Source: Skermania piniformis (lineage in GTDB: Bacteria; Actinomycetota; Actinomycetes; Mycobacteriales; Mycobacteriaceae). From it: DNA of 64,000 nucleotides. Positions 1 to 13,800 of the stretch are shown one piece after another. Within the stretch, counting starts at the first letter, position 1; each line of letters opens with the position of its first letter. The notes under the pieces are model-generated. The model was not told the DNA's origin. It ran no database searches and was given only the letters and a program-made list of their open reading frames with translations. The DNA is taken from contig NZ_CP079105.1 of the NCBI RefSeq assembly GCF_019285775.1, positions 744,001-808,000 on the forward strand, read 5' to 3'. A program made the position numbers and the translations under genes.

Positions 1-1
1 C

Positions 2-3000
2 CTGACCGGGCTCGCGCTCACCGACCACGACGGGTTCTACGGCGTGGTGCGGATGGCCGAAGCGGCCGACGAGCACGGCCTGCCCACGATGTACGGCGCC
101 GAGCTCTCGCTGGGGCTGGCTCGGCCGCAGAACGGCGTCGCCGATCCGGAAGGCAGCCATCTCCTCGTGCTGGCCCGGGGCGAGACCGGCTATCACGCGC
201 TCGCCGAGGCGCTGACGACCGCGCACCTGACCGGCGGCGAGAAGGGCCGCCCGGTCTACGATCTCGATACGCTGACCGAGTCGTTGGCGGGCCGGGTGGT
301 CGTGCTCACCGGCTGCCGCAAGGGTGCCGTCCGCCAGGCCCTGACCCGGTCCGATGTCACCGCGGCAACTCGCGAATTGACCGCACTGACCGAGCGATTC
401 GGGCGGGACAACGTGTTTGCCGAGGTTTACGACCACGGCTATCCGCTCGACGCGGCGGCCAACGATGCGGTCGCGGCGGTGGCGTCGGCCGGTGGTGTCG
501 GTGTCGTCGCCACCGGCAACGTCCACTACGCCCACCCGCGGGACCGGCGACTGGCGCATGCCGTCGCGGCGGTGCGGGCCCGCCGTGGCCTCGACGAGAT
601 GGACGGTTGGCTGCCGGCCTCCGGTGCGGCGTTCCTGCGCTCGGGAGCGGAGATGGCGGCTCGGTTCGCGCGGTTCCCCGGTGCGGTCGCCCGGACCGCC
701 GACCTCGCTGCCGATCTTGCGTTTCCCTTGCGCAAGGCGCGACCACGGCTGCCGCGGCAGGCGGTGCCCGACGGGCACACCTCGATGTCCTGGTTGCGCG
801 AGCTCGTCCGGCGGGGGTGCGCGACGCACTACCCCGATGCCGGTACGGACGTCCGGGCCCGGCTCGAGCGTGAGCTCACCGTCATCGAGCGGCTCGACTT
901 CCCCGGGTACTTCCTGATCGTGCACGACATCGTCGCCTTTGCCCGCAGCCGCGGAATCCTCTGTCAGGGGCGTGGTTCGGCGGCGAACTCGGCTGTCTGT
1001 TATGTCCTCGGGATCACCGCCGTCGACCCGGTGAAGTTCGACCTGCCGTTCGAGCGGTTCCTTTCGACCACCCGTGACGAGGAGCCGGACATCGACGTCG
1101 ACTTCGATTCCGACCGCCGCGAAGAGGTCATCCAGTGGGTCTATGCGAAGTACGGTCGGCGCAACGCAGCCCAGGTGTGCAACGTGGTCTCCTACCGGCC
1201 TCGCTCCGCCGTCCGCGACATGGCCAAGGCGCTCGGCTATTCGAGCGGGCAGCAGGACGCGTGGTCCAAGTCGGTCGATGTGTGGGGCGGCCCGGTCGCG
1301 GACCACGACATCCCGGGGCCGGTGCTCGAGCTCGCGAACGAGCTGCTCCGGGCGCCGCGGCAGTTGGGAATCCATTCCGGCGGAATCGTGCTCACCGACC
1401 GTCCGATCGGCGAGGTATGTCCGATCGAGCCGGCGCGGATGGTCGATCGCACGGTCCTGCAGTGGGACAAGGACGACTGTGCGTGGATGGGGTTGGTCAA
1501 GTTCGACCTGCTCGGCCTGGGGATGCTCGGCGCGGTGCAGCACACGTTGGACGTGGCGCGGGAGCGGGTGGGCGAGGCCTGGACGTTGGCGTCGATCCCC
1601 AAGGAGGAGCCCGGGGTCTACGACCAGCTGTGCCGGGCCGACGCGATCGGGGTGTTCCAGGTCGAGAGCCGGGCGCAGCTGGGCACGCTGCCGCGGCTGC
1701 GGCCGCGCTGCTTCTACGACCTGGTCACCGAGATCGCGCTGATCCGACCCGGTCCAATCCAGGGCGGAGCGGTGCACCCGTATATCCGCCGACGCACCGG
1801 TGCCGAGCCGATCACCTACCCGCATCCGCTGCTCGAGCCGGTGCTCGAACGGACTCTCGGGGTTCCGTTGTTCCAGGAACAGCTGATGCAGATCGCCATG
1901 ACGGTCGGCGGCTGCAGCGGTGACGATGCGGACCTGTTGCGCCGGGCGATGGGGTCCAAGCGTGGCATCGAGCGGATCGGCCGGCTGCGCGAGCAGTTGT
2001 TCGCGGGGATGGCGGCCAACGGAGTCACCGGTGCGGCGGCCCGAGACATCTACCAACGGATCGAGGCGTTCGCGAACTTCGGTTTCGCCGAGAGCCATTC
2101 GATCAGTTTTGCGTTGATCGTGTACGCCAGCACGTGGCTTCGGCTGCACTATCCAGGGGCATTCTTGTGTGGGTTGTTGCGTGCCCAGCCGATGGGCTTC
2201 TATTCACCGCAGAGCCTGGTCGCCGATGCCCGTCGGCACGGCGTCGTGACTCGGCGGCCGTGCATCCTGCATTCCGGGGTGCACCCCGATCTCGAACTCC
2301 TGCCGGAATCGGAGCAGGGAGCGCCGGGACGGGGCGGGTGTCTGGAGCGTGACCAGCCGGAGGTCGGACCGTTCGATCCCGACGAGCCGTTCGACCACGC
2401 GGTGCACCGGCGGGACGGCCGCTTCGCCGTTCGGCTGGGGTTGGCGAGTGTGACCGGGATCGGGGTCGAGTTGGCGGAGCGGCTGACCGCCGAGCGCGCG
2501 GCCGGCGGACCGTATCGGGACCTGGCCGACCTGGTCCGGCGGGTCGAGCCGACCGGAGTGCAGCTCGAGGCATTGGCGACCGCGGGGGCCTTCGATGTCT
2601 TCGGTCTCAGTCGGCGGCAAGCGTTGTGGAGCGCCGGGATCGTCGCCGGTGCGGGCCCCGGCACGATCGCCGGAACCTCGCTGCCCGGGCCGCCGCCTAC
2701 GTTGCCGAACATGGCGTCGGCCGAAGCGACCATGGCGGATCTGTGGGCGACGACGATCTCGCCGGAGAGCCATCCCATGCAGTACCTACGCGACCGGCTG
2801 GCCGCTCGGGGGGTGCTCCGAGCTGGTGATCTGGCCGGCGCCGAGCCCGATCGGCGGGTTTTGGTCGCCGGCGTGGTCACCCATCGTCAGCGACCTGCGA
2901 CGGCGAGCGGGGTGACGTTCCTCAACCTGGAAGACGAGACCGGGATGATCAACGTCATCTGCACGATCGGGGTGTGGAACAGACACCGCAGCGTCGGCCG

Positions 3001-3124
3001 TAATGCGAGTGCGATGATCGTCCGGGGCACGTTGGAATGCCGGGACGGCGCGGTGAACGTGCTCGCCGATCGGCTCGAACGCCTCGCCCTCACCTTCCGG
3101 ACGACCTCGCGCGACTTCCGGTGA
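2..3124 (+). CDS. dnaE2: Error-prone DNA polymerase DnaE2 (5' end outside the window)
   Basis: C-family DNA polymerase alpha-type subunit. The frame is open from base 2, so the gene starts before the window; the first GTG inside is at 44 but homologues have more N-terminal PHP sequence, and the fragment starts inside that domain (HDGFYGVVRMAEAA). Visible blocks are the PHP remainder, the polymerase palm with the paired acidic residues in PDIDVDFDSD, the fingers region with QGRGSAANSAVCYVLG, the ESHSISFALIVYASTWLR block characteristic of DnaE2, a helix-hairpin-helix region and a C-terminal OB fold (VTFLNLEDETGMINVI). About 1,040 residues are present, against roughly 1,080 in the mycobacterial protein. 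In actinobacteria DnaE2 works with ImuA' and ImuB in SOS-induced translesion synthesis; those partners are not in this window. Confidence 0.95.
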   Translation: MTGLALTDHDGFYGVVRMAEAADEHGLPTMYGAELSLGLARPQNGVADPEGSHLLVLARGETGYHALAEALTTAHLTGGEKGRPVYDLDTLTESLAGRVVVLTGCRKGAVRQALTRSDVTAATRELTALTERFGRDNVFAEVYDHGYPLDAAANDAVAAVASAGGVGVVATGNVHYAHPRDRRLAHAVAAVRARRGLDEMDGWLPASGAAFLRSGAEMAARFARFPGAVARTADLAADLAFPLRKARPRLPRQAVPDGHTSMSWLRELVRRGCATHYPDAGTDVRARLERELTVIERLDFPGYFLIVHDIVAFARSRGILCQGRGSAANSAVCYVLGITAVDPVKFDLPFERFLSTTRDEEPDIDVDFDSDRREEVIQWVYAKYGRRNAAQVCNVVSYRPRSAVRDMAKALGYSSGQQDAWSKSVDVWGGPVADHDIPGPVLELANELLRAPRQLGIHSGGIVLTDRPIGEVCPIEPARMVDRTVLQWDKDDCAWMGLVKFDLLGLGMLGAVQHTLDVARERVGEAWTLASIPKEEPGVYDQLCRADAIGVFQVESRAQLGTLPRLRPRCFYDLVTEIALIRPGPIQGGAVHPYIRRRTGAEPITYPHPLLEPVLERTLGVPLFQEQLMQIAMTVGGCSGDDADLLRRAMGSKRGIERIGRLREQLFAGMAANGVTGAAARDIYQRIEAFANFGFAESHSISFALIVYASTWLRLHYPGAFLCGLLRAQPMGFYSPQSLVADARRHGVVTRRPCILHSGVHPDLELLPESEQGAPGRGGCLERDQPEVGPFDPDEPFDHAVHRRDGRFAVRLGLASVTGIGVELAERLTAERAAGGPYRDLADLVRRVEPTGVQLEALATAGAFDVFGLSRRQALWSAGIVAGAGPGTIAGTSLPGPPPTLPNMASAEATMADLWATTISPESHPMQYLRDRLAARGVLRAGDLAGAEPDRRVLVAGVVTHRQRPATASGVTFLNLEDETGMINVICTIGVWNRHRSVGRNASAMIVRGTLECRDGAVNVLADRLERLALTFRTTSRDFR

Positions 3125-3161
3125 CGATCGATGCCGTCGACGCTCGGCCGAACCGGGATGG

Positions 3162-4070
3162 CTATCCGGTCCGCACCTGGCGGAAGTTCTCGATCAGCAA
3201 CCCGGTGACTTGCTCCTCCAGTTGCGCCGGCAGATCATGCCCCATCCCGGCGATCAGGTGCAGCCGAGCTGCCGGGATCGCCCGGGCCACCGCCTTTCCG
3301 CCGGATGGGCGGACCAGCGGGTCGGCAGTGCCGTGGATCACCGCGGTCGGCGCGGTGATCTGTTCGGTCCAGCGCAGCAGACTGCCGGTGCCGGTGACCG
3401 CACCGAACTGGCGGACGAGACCGGCCGGGTAGTAGCAGCGGTCGTAGTCGGCCGCAATCCGGTCCCGAAGCTCGGCTTCCGGTTGCGGGTAGGCCGAACC
3501 GGCGAACAGCTTCGCTGCCGCCAGGGTGTGCTGTATCACCTGCTCCCGGGTCGGGTTCGTGCCGGGGCCGGCGGTCAGGGCGCGCAACGCCGCCGGATGC
3601 GGCGGTGGGAGGAAAGCCTGATTGGTGGTGGAGAAGATGATGCCCAGGCTGCGCACCCGATCCGGGTGTTGCCCGGCGAACACCTGGGCGATCATCCCGC
3701 CCATCGAGGCGCCGACCAGGTGCACGGAGTCCAGGCTCAGGTGGTTCAGCAGCCGGGTGACGTCGTCACTCATCTCGACCAGGGTGTACGGCACCGGACT
3801 GGCCAGGCCGAGCTGGTAGCGGGCGAGGCGAGCCAGTTGCGAGCCGCCGACGCGGGTACCGGACAGTTTCGTCGACAACCCGATGTCCCGGTTGTCGAAC
3901 CGGATCACCCGGTAACCGGCGTCGACCAGCCGCGCGCAGAACGAATCCGGCCAGCGGGTGAGTTGGCTGGCGAACCCCATGATCAGCACGACCGGTTCCC
4001 CATCGGTCGGGCCGAGGTCCTCGTAGGCGAGTTGCACGGCGCCGTCGGTACGGCCGGTAGCGATCTTCAT
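3162..4070 (-). CDS. Alpha/beta-hydrolase, LipG-like esterase/lipase
   Basis: A 302-residue alpha/beta-hydrolase. The ATG at 4070 (MKIATGRTDG) is chosen because residues upstream in the open frame look non-coding and the hydrolase fold begins right after it. The nucleophile elbow is GASMGG (Ser about 122), the acid is in HGTADPLV and the catalytic His is in GMGHDLP, so the triad looks intact. The oxyanion region is IMGFASQLTRW. It resembles mycobacterial LipG, which also lies just upstream of the rplJ-rplL region. It is transcribed away from rplJ and converges on dnaE2. The substrate cannot be read from sequence. Confidence 0.85.
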   Translation of the reverse strand: MKIATGRTDGAVQLAYEDLGPTDGEPVVLIMGFASQLTRWPDSFCARLVDAGYRVIRFDNRDIGLSTKLSGTRVGGSQLARLARYQLGLASPVPYTLVEMSDDVTRLLNHLSLDSVHLVGASMGGMIAQVFAGQHPDRVRSLGIIFSTTNQAFLPPPHPAALRALTAGPGTNPTREQVIQHTLAAAKLFAGSAYPQPEAELRDRIAADYDRCYYPAGLVRQFGAVTGTGSLLRWTEQITAPTAVIHGTADPLVRPSGGKAVARAIPAARLHLIAGMGHDLPAQLEEQVTGLLIENFRQVRTG

Positions 4071-4110
4071 CCTCTCAGTACTACCCGGGAGTAGCCCCGG
4101 CTGCTCGGGT

Positions 4111-4139
4111 TTGGTGTCGGCGAGACCGGCGCGTACGCT
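4111..4139 (+). promoter_or_regulatory. Putative housekeeping promoter of rplJ-rplL
   Basis: TTGGTG at 4111-4116 and TACGCT at 4134-4139 are separated by 17 bases, a good match to actinobacterial SigA-type elements. Transcription from here would give a leader of roughly 245 bases before rplJ, long enough for the structured L10 leader. Called by eye only. Confidence 0.45.
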
Positions 4140-4184
4140 GTAGGACGGCTTTCGGCCAGTTCGATCGCCATCCGACACCACAGT

Positions 4185-4391
4185 TCACCGAAGACCGTTG
4201 GTCGCCGTGCTCTCCGCACGGTCGAAGGTCCGGCCACGACGCCGACGACCCACGCAGGCGAGCAGAGTCGTCGGCCCCGGGTATCCGTTCGGGCCGGCCG
4301 GCCCCGCGTGCCCTGCACCGGGGCGTTTGTCGTTTCCGGGCCCCGATGCGGCCTACTCGGTGAACCCGACACCACCGAGAGGAGGCGAAGC
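4185..4391 (+). promoter_or_regulatory. Probable ribosomal protein L10 leader of rplJ
   Basis: About 200 untranslated bases precede rplJ and contain several GC-rich self-complementary blocks (for example GTGCTCTCCGCAC, and CCGGGGC paired with GGGCCCCGATG). The position directly upstream of rplJ matches the L10 leader, where the L10-L12 complex binds its own mRNA to limit its synthesis. A covariance-model scan would settle the call. Confidence 0.5.
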
Positions 4392-5021
4392 ATGGCAAAG
4401 TCCGAAAAGGTGGCCGCGGTCGCGGAGATCGCCGACCAGTTCCGGGGCGCGAGCGCTGCGGTGATCACCGAGTACCGCGGTCTGTCGGTCGGCAATCTGA
4501 CCTCGTTGCGGCGGGCGCTGGGCACCGGCGCGACCTACTCCGTCGCGAAGAACACGCTGGTCAAACGCGCTGCTGCCGCGGCCGGCGTCGACGGTCTGGA
4601 CGACCTGTTCGTCGGTCCGACCGCGATCGCGTTCATCTCCGGCGAGCCGGTCGACGCCGCCAAGGCGCTGAAGACCTTCGCCAAGGAGAACAAGGCCCTG
4701 ATCATCAAGGGCGGCTACATGGATGGCCGCCCGCTCACGGTCGAAGAAGTCGACCGGATCGCGGATCTCGATTCCCGCGAAGTCCTGCTGGCCAAGCTGG
4801 CCGGCGCGATGAAGGCCAACCTGAGTCAGGCCGCCGCGTTGTTCGCGGCGCCGGCCGTTCAGGTCGCCCGGCTCGCGGCCGCGCTGGAAGAGAAGCGGGC
4901 GGCGGAGGCGGGTAGCGCTGCTACCGAAACCGACGCCACCGAAACCGCTGCTGCGGAATCCGACACCGCGGAATCCGGCGCTGCACCCGCTGACGCGGCC
5001 GAGGCAACCGAAGAATCCTGA
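4392..5021 (+). CDS. rplJ: 50S ribosomal protein L10
   Basis: 209 residues, starting [10 protein letters not shown] at an ATG preceded by GAGAGGAGG. L10 anchors L12 dimers on the ribosomal stalk. The N-terminal RNA-binding domain ([27 protein letters not shown]) and the long L12-binding helix near residues 135-175 are clear. The C-terminal 35 residues are a low-complexity Ala/Glu/Thr tail, common in actinobacterial L10. rplL follows after 42 bases in the same transcript. Confidence 0.98.
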   Translation: MAKSEKVAAVAEIADQFRGASAAVITEYRGLSVGNLTSLRRALGTGATYSVAKNTLVKRAAAAAGVDGLDDLFVGPTAIAFISGEPVDAAKALKTFAKENKALIIKGGYMDGRPLTVEEVDRIADLDSREVLLAKLAGAMKANLSQAAALFAAPAVQVARLAAALEEKRAAEAGSAATETDATETAAAESDTAESGAAPADAAEATEES

Positions 5022-5063
5022 TCCGCGTTCGCGGATCGACCAGACATCGAAAGGAAACCCGTC

Positions 5064-5450
5064 ATGGCAAAGCTGAGCACCGACGACCTGCTCGAGGCGT
5101 TCAAGGAACTGACCCTGCTCGAGCTCTCGGAGTTCGTCAAGAAGTTCGAGGAGACCTTCGAGGTCACCGCCGCCGCTCCGGTTGCAGTCGCGGCGGCGGC
5201 CGCCCCGGCTGCGGCGGCCGAGGCTGCCGTCGAGCAGGACGAGTTCGACGTCGTCCTGGAGGGCGCCGGCGACAAGAAGATCCAGGTGATCAAGGTGGTC
5301 CGGGAACTCGTTCCCGGCCTGGGCTTGAAGGAGGCCAAGGACCTCGTGGAGAGCGCCCCGAAGGCGATCCTGGAGAAGGTCAACAAGGAGGCCGCCGAAG
5401 CGGCCAAGGACAAGCTGGCTGCGGCCGGCGCGCAGGTCGCCGTCAAGTAG
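5064..5450 (+). CDS. rplL: 50S ribosomal protein L7/L12
   Basis: 128 residues. The N-terminal dimerisation domain ([21 protein letters not shown]) is followed by an Ala-rich hinge at about residues 38-54 and the factor-binding C-terminal domain with [20 protein letters not shown]. It has a good Shine-Dalgarno (GAAAGGA) and forms the stalk operon with rplJ. A rho-independent terminator lies 20 bases downstream. Confidence 0.98.
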   Translation: MAKLSTDDLLEAFKELTLLELSEFVKKFEETFEVTAAAPVAVAAAAAPAAAAEAAVEQDEFDVVLEGAGDKKIQVIKVVRELVPGLGLKEAKDLVESAPKAILEKVNKEAAEAAKDKLAAAGAQVAVK

Positions 5451-5469
5451 GTGGATCGCTCCTGATCCT

Positions 5470-5511
5470 GCGCCGAGCGGGTGTCCCCAGCAAGGGACGC
5501 CCGCTCGGCGC
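5470..5511 (+). terminator. Terminator of the rplJ-rplL operon
   Basis: A 17-bp stem (GCGCCGAGCGGGTGTCC pairing with GGACGCCCGCTCGGCGC, one G-U pair) around an 8-base loop, placed 20 bases after the rplL stop. There is little T-tract, as is usual in high-GC actinobacteria. Confidence 0.85.
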
Positions 5512-5648
5512 GTTCCGGTCGAGCGGGCGTGCGCGAGTTGCCGATCTTTTGGTCGGTATCAGGGTGCGCACTCGCGGGTAAGGTTAAAGTGGCGTGATCC
5601 ACACCCGTTTCGGGGTGTGTGGCGTGTCATGTAGTCGTGGAGGTGGAC

Positions 5649-6869
5649 GTGGGCGTCGAGGTGCGGACCGAAGGAATTACGAAGTCCTTCGGACGACAGA
5701 ACATCTGGCAGGATGTGACGCTTACCCTGCCGCCGGGCGAGATCAGCCTGATGGTCGGCCCTTCGGGTACCGGTAAGTCGGTGTTCCTGAAGTCGTTGAT
5801 CGGGTTGCTGAAGCCGGAGCAGGGCCATATCTATATCGATGGTACGGATATCACCACCTGTTCGAACAAGGACTTGTACGACATCCGGAAGCTGTTCGGG
5901 GTGCTGTTCCAGGACGGCGCGCTCTTCGGCTCGATGGATCTGTTCGACAACACCGCGTTCCCACTGCGTGAGCACACGAAGAAGTCCGAGTCGGACATTC
6001 GCAAGATCGTGATGGAGAAGCTTGATCTGGTGGGTCTCGGCGGCGCCGAGAACAAGCTGCCCGGCGAGATCTCCGGCGGTATGCGCAAGCGTGCTGGGCT
6101 GGCCCGAGCCCTGGTGCTGGACCCGCAGATCATCCTGGTCGACGAGCCGGACTCCGGCCTCGACCCGGTCCGCACGACCTACATCAGCCAGCTCTTCCTC
6201 GACATCAACGCGCAGATCGACGCCACGTTCCTGATCGTGTCGCACAACATCAACCTGGCCCGCACCGTGCCGGACAACATCGGCATGCTGTTCCGGCGCC
6301 ATCTGGTGATGTTCGGTCCCCGCGAGGTGTTGCTGACCAGCGAGGAGCCGGTGGTCAAGCAGTTCCTGAACGGTCGGATGATCGGCCCGATCGGCATGTC
6401 CGAGGAGAAGGACGAAGCCCAGATGGCGCAGGAGCAGGCGTTGGCCGATGCCGGCCACAACGTCGGTGGCGTCGAAGAGGTCGAGGGCATCGTCCCGCAG
6501 ATGCAGGCGACCCCCGGTATGCCGTACCGGGAAGCGATCACCCGCCGGCAGAACCGGGTCCGGGAGATCCTGCACACCCTGCCGCCGGCGGCCCAGGCGG
6601 CGATCATCAAGGACATGGAAGACGTCGACGCCACGCAGCAGATCCCGGTGACTGCCGGTGCCGGCGGGAACTACGACACGTCTTACGAGCACAGCGCGGG
6701 CTACGAGTACGACCAGAACTACGCCCGATACGACCAGCCGCAGCACTACGACAACTCGTCGGCCCACGAGGGCGCGGCCGCAGATCGGTTCGAGGAGCCG
6801 CCGACGGCTCCCTACGAGCCGCAGCAGCGATACGAGGATCCGGACACCGGCCAGCATCGCCGGAACTGA
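5649..6869 (+). CDS. mkl: Mce-transporter ABC ATPase Mkl (MceG)
   Basis: ATPase that energises Mce lipid/steroid importers at the inner face of the membrane. The GTG at 5649 (VGVEVRTEG) is chosen because GGAGG lies 5 bases upstream and it matches the mycobacterial start region; an in-frame GTG at 5643 is possible. 406 residues. Walker A is GPSGTGKS, the signature is ISGGMRKRAGLARAL, Walker B is IILVDEPDSGLDP and the H-loop is VSHNIN. The characteristic Mkl region VVKQFLNGRMIGPIGMSEEKDEAQMA follows the ATPase core. The last 75 or so residues are a Tyr/Gln/Asp-rich low-complexity tail that makes the protein longer than the 359-residue M. tuberculosis Mkl. The place between rplL and rpoB matches mycobacteria. 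Confidence 0.95.
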   Translation: MGVEVRTEGITKSFGRQNIWQDVTLTLPPGEISLMVGPSGTGKSVFLKSLIGLLKPEQGHIYIDGTDITTCSNKDLYDIRKLFGVLFQDGALFGSMDLFDNTAFPLREHTKKSESDIRKIVMEKLDLVGLGGAENKLPGEISGGMRKRAGLARALVLDPQIILVDEPDSGLDPVRTTYISQLFLDINAQIDATFLIVSHNINLARTVPDNIGMLFRRHLVMFGPREVLLTSEEPVVKQFLNGRMIGPIGMSEEKDEAQMAQEQALADAGHNVGGVEEVEGIVPQMQATPGMPYREAITRRQNRVREILHTLPPAAQAAIIKDMEDVDATQQIPVTAGAGGNYDTSYEHSAGYEYDQNYARYDQPQHYDNSSAHEGAAADRFEEPPTAPYEPQQRYEDPDTGQHRRN

Positions 6870-7291
6870 GGTCGGTTCGGCCGCCGTTTCCCCGGGCTTG
6901 CTTGGAAAGCTCGGGGAAACGCGGCTCCGAAGCCTTGACGTGGCCGGGTCGACACGTCACCCTGAAGTAGACATGCGAGTTCGTGAGCAGCCAGAACGCC
7001 GTAGCGCGCCAGCCAGCGACGCTTCCGCGGGCCGATCGCGCCGGAGTCGATGATTCCTCCGGCGGAGATCTTTTTCGGCTTCTTACTTGACGGCGTCCAT
7101 TCCGTCATGTAATTTTAGACTTTGCGCTGGCTGCATCCTGTCCATCTCTCGATCACACCGTCGGACCTGCACTTTCTCCCAAAGGTGCCTGCTGTTCGTA
7201 GTGCTCGGGTTTCGTTCCGGTCGTGACCAGCGGCAAGTCGAAGACTCTGAAGCAGGACAGCTGGCCGCGCGCCCAGTGTGGCCGGCGTGAG
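6870..7291 (+). promoter_or_regulatory. mkl-rpoB intergenic region with a putative rpoB promoter
   Basis: 422 bases without a gene I can support. The best promoter match is TTGACG at 7087-7092 and TAATTT at 7110-7115 with a 17-base spacer, leaving an rpoB leader of about 170 bases. A second TTGACG near 6936 lacks a well-spaced -10. An inverted repeat (CCCCGGGCTTGC... / ...GCTCGGGG, near 6891-6919) just after mkl could be its terminator. Confidence 0.45.
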
Positions 7292-10801
<3,510 letters not shown>

Positions 10802-10808
10802 CCGTGGC

Positions 10809-10840
10809 GGGTCCGGGCACGGGTTTCCGTGCCCGGACCC
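10809..10840 (+). terminator. rpoB-rpoC intergenic hairpin
   Basis: A perfect 14-bp stem (GGGTCCGGGCACGG with CCGTGCCCGGACCC) and a 4-base loop, 8 bases after the rpoB stop and about 57 before rpoC. No T-tract follows, so it may be an attenuator or an RNA processing and stability element rather than a full stop. Confidence 0.7.
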
Positions 10841-10896
10841 GGCCGCACACGTGATCAGCTTGCAAGACCAACCCATATGGGAAAGGAAGTTACGAC

Positions 10897-13800
10897 GTGC
10901 TGGACGTCAACTTCTTCGATGAGCTCCGGATCGGCCTGGCCACTGCGGAGGACATTCGCCAGTGGTCGTACGGCGAAGTGAAGAAGCCGGAGACCATCAA
11001 CTACCGCACGCTCAAGCCGGAGAAGGACGGCTTGTTCTGCGAGAAGATCTTCGGTCCCACCCGGGACTGGGAATGTTACTGCGGCAAGTACAAGCGCGTC
11101 CGCTTCAAGGGCATCATCTGCGAACGGTGTGGCGTCGAGGTGACGCGCGCCAAGGTGCGCCGGGAGCGGATGGGCCACATCGAGCTGGCCGCGCCGGTCA
11201 CCCACATCTGGTACTTCAAGGGTGTCCCGAGCCGGCTCGGCTACCTGTTGGACCTGGCGCCGAAGGATCTCGAGAAGATCATCTACTTCGCTGCCTACGT
11301 GATCACGGCGGTCGACGACGAGCAGCGGCACAACGAGCTGTCCACGCTCGAGGCCGAGATGGGCGTCGAGAAGAAGGGCGTCGCCGACCAGCGCGACGCC
11401 GATCTGGAAGCCCGGGCACAGAAGCTCGAGGCCGATCTGGCCGAGCTGGAGGCCGAGGGCGCCAAGTCCGACGTCCGGCGCAAGGTCAAGGACGGCGGCG
11501 AGCGCGAGATGCGTCAGCTGCGCGACCGGGCGCAGCGTGAGCTGGACCGGCTCGACGAGATCTGGACCACCTTCACCAAGCTCGCGCCGAAGCAGTTGAT
11601 CGTGGACGAGATGCTGTACCGCGAACTGCAGGACCGCTACGGCGAGTACTTCACCGGCGCGATGGGCGCCGAGGCGATCCAGAAGCTGATGCAGAGCTTC
11701 GACATCGACGCCGAGGCCGAGATCCTGCGCGAGACCATCCGCAGCGGCAAGGGGCAGAAGAAGCTGCGCGCGCTGAAGCGACTGAAGGTCGTCGCGGCGT
11801 TCCAGCAGTCCGGTAACTCGCCGATGGGCATGGTCCTCGACGCGGTCCCGGTGATCCCGCCGGAACTGCGGCCGATGGTGCAGCTCGACGGCGGTCGGTT
11901 CGCCACCTCGGACCTCAACGACCTGTACCGCCGGGTGATCAACCGGAACAACCGGCTGAAGCGGCTGATCGATCTCGGTGCGCCCGAGATCATCGTGAAC
12001 AACGAGAAGCGCATGCTGCAGGAGTCGGTGGACGCGCTGTTCGACAACGGCAGGCGTGGCCGTCCGGTGACCGGTCCCGGCAATCGTCCGCTCAAGTCGC
12101 TGTCCGATCTGCTCAAGGGCAAGCAGGGCCGGTTCCGGCAGAACCTGCTCGGCAAGCGGGTCGACTACTCCGGTCGTTCGGTCATCGTGGTCGGTCCGCA
12201 GCTGAAGCTGCATCAGTGTGGTCTGCCCAAGCTGATGGCGCTGGAGCTGTTCAAACCGTTCGTGATGAAGCGGCTGGTCGATCTGAACCACGCCCAGAAC
12301 ATCAAATCCGCCAAGCGGATGGTCGAGCGGCAACGCCCGCAGGTGTGGGACGTGCTGGAAGAGGTCATCGCCGAGCATCCGGTGTTGCTGAACCGGGCGC
12401 CGACGCTGCACCGCCTCGGCATCCAGGCATTCGAGCCGCAGCTGGTCGAGGGTAAGGCGATCCAGCTGCACCCGCTGGTCTGCGAGGCGTTCAACGCCGA
12501 CTTCGACGGTGACCAGATGGCGGTGCACCTGCCGCTGTCGGCCGAGGCCCAGGCCGAGGCCCGGGTGTTGATGCTGTCGTCGAACAACATCCTGTCCCCG
12601 GCGTCGGGTCGGCCGTTGGCCATGCCCCGCCTGGACATGGTGACCGGCCTGTATCACCTGACCCGGTTGGAAGAGAACGCCGCCGGGGCCTACCAGGCAG
12701 CGGACGGGGAGTCGCCCGAACGCGGGGTGTACTCCTCGACGGCCGAAGCGATCATGGCGGCGGATCGGGGTGCGCTGTCGGTCCGGGCACCGATCAAGAT
12801 CCGGCTCACCGAGCAGCGGCCGCCGCGCGAGCTGGAGGAGGAGCTGTTCCCGGACGGCTGGTTGCGCGGCGACGCCTGGATCACCGCGACGACGCTCGGT
12901 CGGGTGCTGTTCAACGAGCTGCTGCCGGCGGACTACCCGTACGTCAACGAGCAGATGCCGAAGAAGCGGCAGGCCACCATCGTCAACGATCTGGCCGAGC
13001 GGTACCCGATGATCGTGGTAGCGCAGACCGTCGACAAGCTGAAGGACGCCGGCTTCTACTGGGCGACCCGATCCGGCGTGACGGTCTCGATGTCCGACGT
13101 GCTGGTGCCGCCGGAGAAGGCCGAGATCATGGAGCGCTACGAGGCGCAGTCCGACCAGATCGAGAAGAAGTACCAGCGTGGTGCGCTCGATCACCAGGAG
13201 CGCAACAACGCGCTGGTGAAGATCTGGCAGGAAGCGACCGAAGAGGTCGGCCGAGCGCTGCGGGCGCACTACCCGCCGGAGAACCCGATCATCACGATCG
13301 TCGATTCGGGTGCGACCGGTAACTTCACCCAGACCCGCACGCTGGCCGGGATGAAGGGGCTGGTGACCAACCCGAAGGGTGAGTTCATCCCGCGGCCGAT
13401 CAAGTCGTCGTTCCGCGAAGGCCTGACGGTGTTGGAGTACTTCATCAACACCCACGGTGCCCGGAAGGGTTTGGCCGACACCGCGCTGCGGACCGCCGAC
13501 TCGGGTTACCTGACCCGACGACTGGTCGACGTCTCGCAGGACGTGATCGTGCGCGAGCACGACTGCGGTACCGAGCGCGGGATCACGACGCATATCGCGG
13601 AGCGGCAGCCGGACGGCACGCTGATTCGCGACCCGCACGTGGAGACCAGCACCTACGCCCGCACGCTGGCGGCCGACGCGCTCGACGCCGCCGGCAACGT
13701 GGTGGTACCGCGGGGCGCCGACCTGGGTGATCCGGCGATCGATGCGTTGCTCGCGGCGGGGATCACCGAGGTCAAGGTCCGGTCGGTGCTCACCTGCGTC

